Positions 4,090 through 5,455 of a stretch of 5,455 nt of DNA are shown here, in pieces. The notes below the pieces were generated by a model, which did no database searches, was not told the origin of the DNA, and saw nothing but the letters and a program-made list of their open reading frames with translations. Positions within the stretch are counted from its first letter, which is position 1, and the number at the start of each line of letters is the position of its first letter. A program made the translations under genes and the position numbers. This DNA is from Candidatus Nanopelagicales bacterium (GTDB lineage: Bacteria; Actinomycetota; Actinomycetes; S36-B12; UBA5976): positions 1 to 5,455 of the forward strand of contig JALRCB010000064.1 in NCBI GenBank assembly GCA_023257525.1, given 5' to 3'.

Positions 4090-5455
4090 CTAGTTATTGG
4101 ACGCTGGCTCTTCTTCGACTACATCAGATTCATCGGAATCTACGCTTGCTACCGGCACAGCCTTTAGATTCCTGCTACCAATCCACCAGAAACCTGCCGC
4201 AACAAGAACGGCCATCAGCAATACAGCTAACTCAGTTAAGTAATAAGGACGACCTTGATCTGCAACCCAGCCCGCTGGTCGATAAGCATCACCGAACCAC
4301 TTGTCACCAAATCCTGGTGCAAGTAGTTGGGTTATGCCAAACGCAACGACAGCAGTTAACCAAATCGAAACTGTGCGATGTGCCGGCACGCGATACGGAC
4401 GAGTTGCATCTGGATACTTGTTACGAAGCACCCAGAACGCAGGGAAGATCGCAAGGTAGTTGACCAACGACATCGCAATAGCAAAACCAACGGCAACACC
4501 AAAGTACTTTGCAACGTCGCCATCATTGAGACGGTAGCCAAGAATCAAAATGGCGCTTGCAATAATTCCGGTTATGTTGTTCAGGCGAACTGAGGTGCCA
4601 TAACGGGGATTAGTAAATGCGATCCAGCGCGGACCAGCGCCATCTAAACAAGCCACAGCCAGATTGCGATTGGTTGACATTAACCAAGTCACACCTGTTG
4701 CGAATACCGCAATGATGATTAAAACACCAGCAAAGGCACCAAGGTAAACACCAGCACCACTTAACGTAACAGTTCCGTCTTCGGCGATACTGCCGCCATA
4801 AACCGTGAAAGCTGATTTCAAAGCATCGACGATTCCGGTCAGCCCGTTTACCTGGTCAATTGGTAGCACCAAAAGCACAGTCAAAATCGGGATTCCATAA
4901 AGCACCATCGCTAACGCAGATGTTCTAAACGAGGCGTATGGCAGGTCGCGCTTAGCGTGCGTTAATTCATCACTGGCCGCACTTGCATTCTCTAAGCCAA
5001 GAAATGCGAACAGGATTAATCCTATGGTTGCAAGCAGTCCATCAAAGCTCAAGCCAAAGTCTGAGAACACAACTCCACGTAATCCATTTGCGATACCAAA
5101 GACAATTACAGTGATGGTGAATAACGGAATCAAAATCAAACGTGACAGGCCACCCAAGATCGGAACCCACTTGCCAACCTTGAACGAAAGGTTAGCCGCA
5201 ATGATTCCGATCCAGATAAAAGCAAGAGCATATCTATAGAACGAGAACTGGGACATCTGAGTACCAGCCATAAAAAACGTCTCAGCGGTTGCAACTGCAA
5301 CAAATGCCAAGATGCCGCCAAACCAAATCGGACTCTTTAGCCAACTAATCACGGCAGTTATTGCGCCGGCTAGGCGACCAAAGGCCAGGCGAACCCATAG
5401 GTAAGGCCCACCTTGAGCCGTGAAAGCTGCACTCAATTCAGCTATAACCATTGAG
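4090..5455 (-). CDS. APC-superfamily amino-acid permease, 5' end outside window
   Basis: 454 residues are in the window, and the frame stays open past the right edge. The first in-window Met (5451) is not the start: it sits inside the TM2 motif, MVIAELSAAFTAQGGPYLWVRLAFG, so TM1 and roughly 50 residues are missing. About ten more membrane helices follow. TM6 carries the APC signature FAFLGLE (148-154, counted from that Met), followed by the cytoplasmic ASDELTHAKRDLP stretch, and RPYRVP (351-356) precedes TM11. The C-terminus is an acidic tail with DSDESDVVEEEP. The family imports or exchanges amino acids or polyamines using ion gradients. The W-K-S-P-I-W-x-GG stretch in TM3 recalls a group of actinobacterial permeases, but the substrate cannot be told. 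It is the first gene of the minus-strand run within the window, so the operon promoter is off the edge or upstream. Confidence 0.93.
   Translation of the reverse strand, partial: SMVIAELSAAFTAQGGPYLWVRLAFGRLAGAITAVISWLKSPIWFGGILAFVAVATAETFFMAGTQMSQFSFYRYALAFIWIGIIAANLSFKVGKWVPILGGLSRLILIPLFTITVIVFGIANGLRGVVFSDFGLSFDGLLATIGLILFAFLGLENASAASDELTHAKRDLPYASFRTSALAMVLYGIPILTVLLVLPIDQVNGLTGIVDALKSAFTVYGGSIAEDGTVTLSGAGVYLGAFAGVLIIIAVFATGVTWLMSTNRNLAVACLDGAGPRWIAFTNPRYGTSVRLNNITGIIASAILILGYRLNDGDVAKYFGVAVGFAIAMSLVNYLAIFPAFWVLRNKYPDATRPYRVPAHRTVSIWLTAVVAFGITQLLAPGFGDKWFGDAYRPAGWVADQGRPYYLTELAVLLMAVLVAAGFWWIGSRNLKAVPVASVDSDESDVVEEEPASNN

Overview
This window most likely comes from a streamlined, modest-GC actinobacterium. 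A member of the freshwater Nanopelagicales (acI, 'Ca. Planktophila'-like) is my best guess, but no marker gene proves it. The actinobacterial signs are a mycothiol-dependent maleylpyruvate isomerase family protein, a Fic-like protein of the type found near the acs locus in mycobacteria and streptomycetes, and above all a recognisable 6C small RNA, a class restricted to actinomycetes. Gaps between genes are short, as expected of a small genome.

Plus strand, 1-1297: a Fic-fold protein with a degenerate active-site motif (21-605). Next comes a 185-base gene-free stretch that holds a promoter and the 6C RNA (two perfect hairpins, each presenting six cytosines). It is followed by a single-domain STAS anti-sigma-factor antagonist (791-1111), then tRNA-Arg(ACG) with its own promoter, encoded CCA and an intrinsic terminator.

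Minus strand, 5455-1297: six consecutive genes read leftwards with gaps of about 13 to 34 bases, probably one transcript whose start lies off the right edge. In transcription order they are an APC-superfamily amino-acid permease (5' end cut by the window), a maleylpyruvate isomerase/DinB-like protein, a one-motif CDGSH iron-sulfur protein, an 86-residue protein resembling the C-terminal domain of DnaX, a membrane-anchored CapA-type metallophosphatase domain protein, and a YCII/DGPF-like small protein. No shared pathway is evident. The permease and thiol/redox proteins could be linked, and the others may simply ride along.

The two halves meet tail to tail, with 36 bases between the tRNA CCA end and the stop codon of the last minus-strand gene. 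I see no mobile element, CRISPR array, defence system or origin. The most notable items are the 6C RNA with repeated AGTCA/TGACT elements around its promoter, the free-standing DnaX-tail-like protein, and the Fic-like protein lacking the catalytic histidine.
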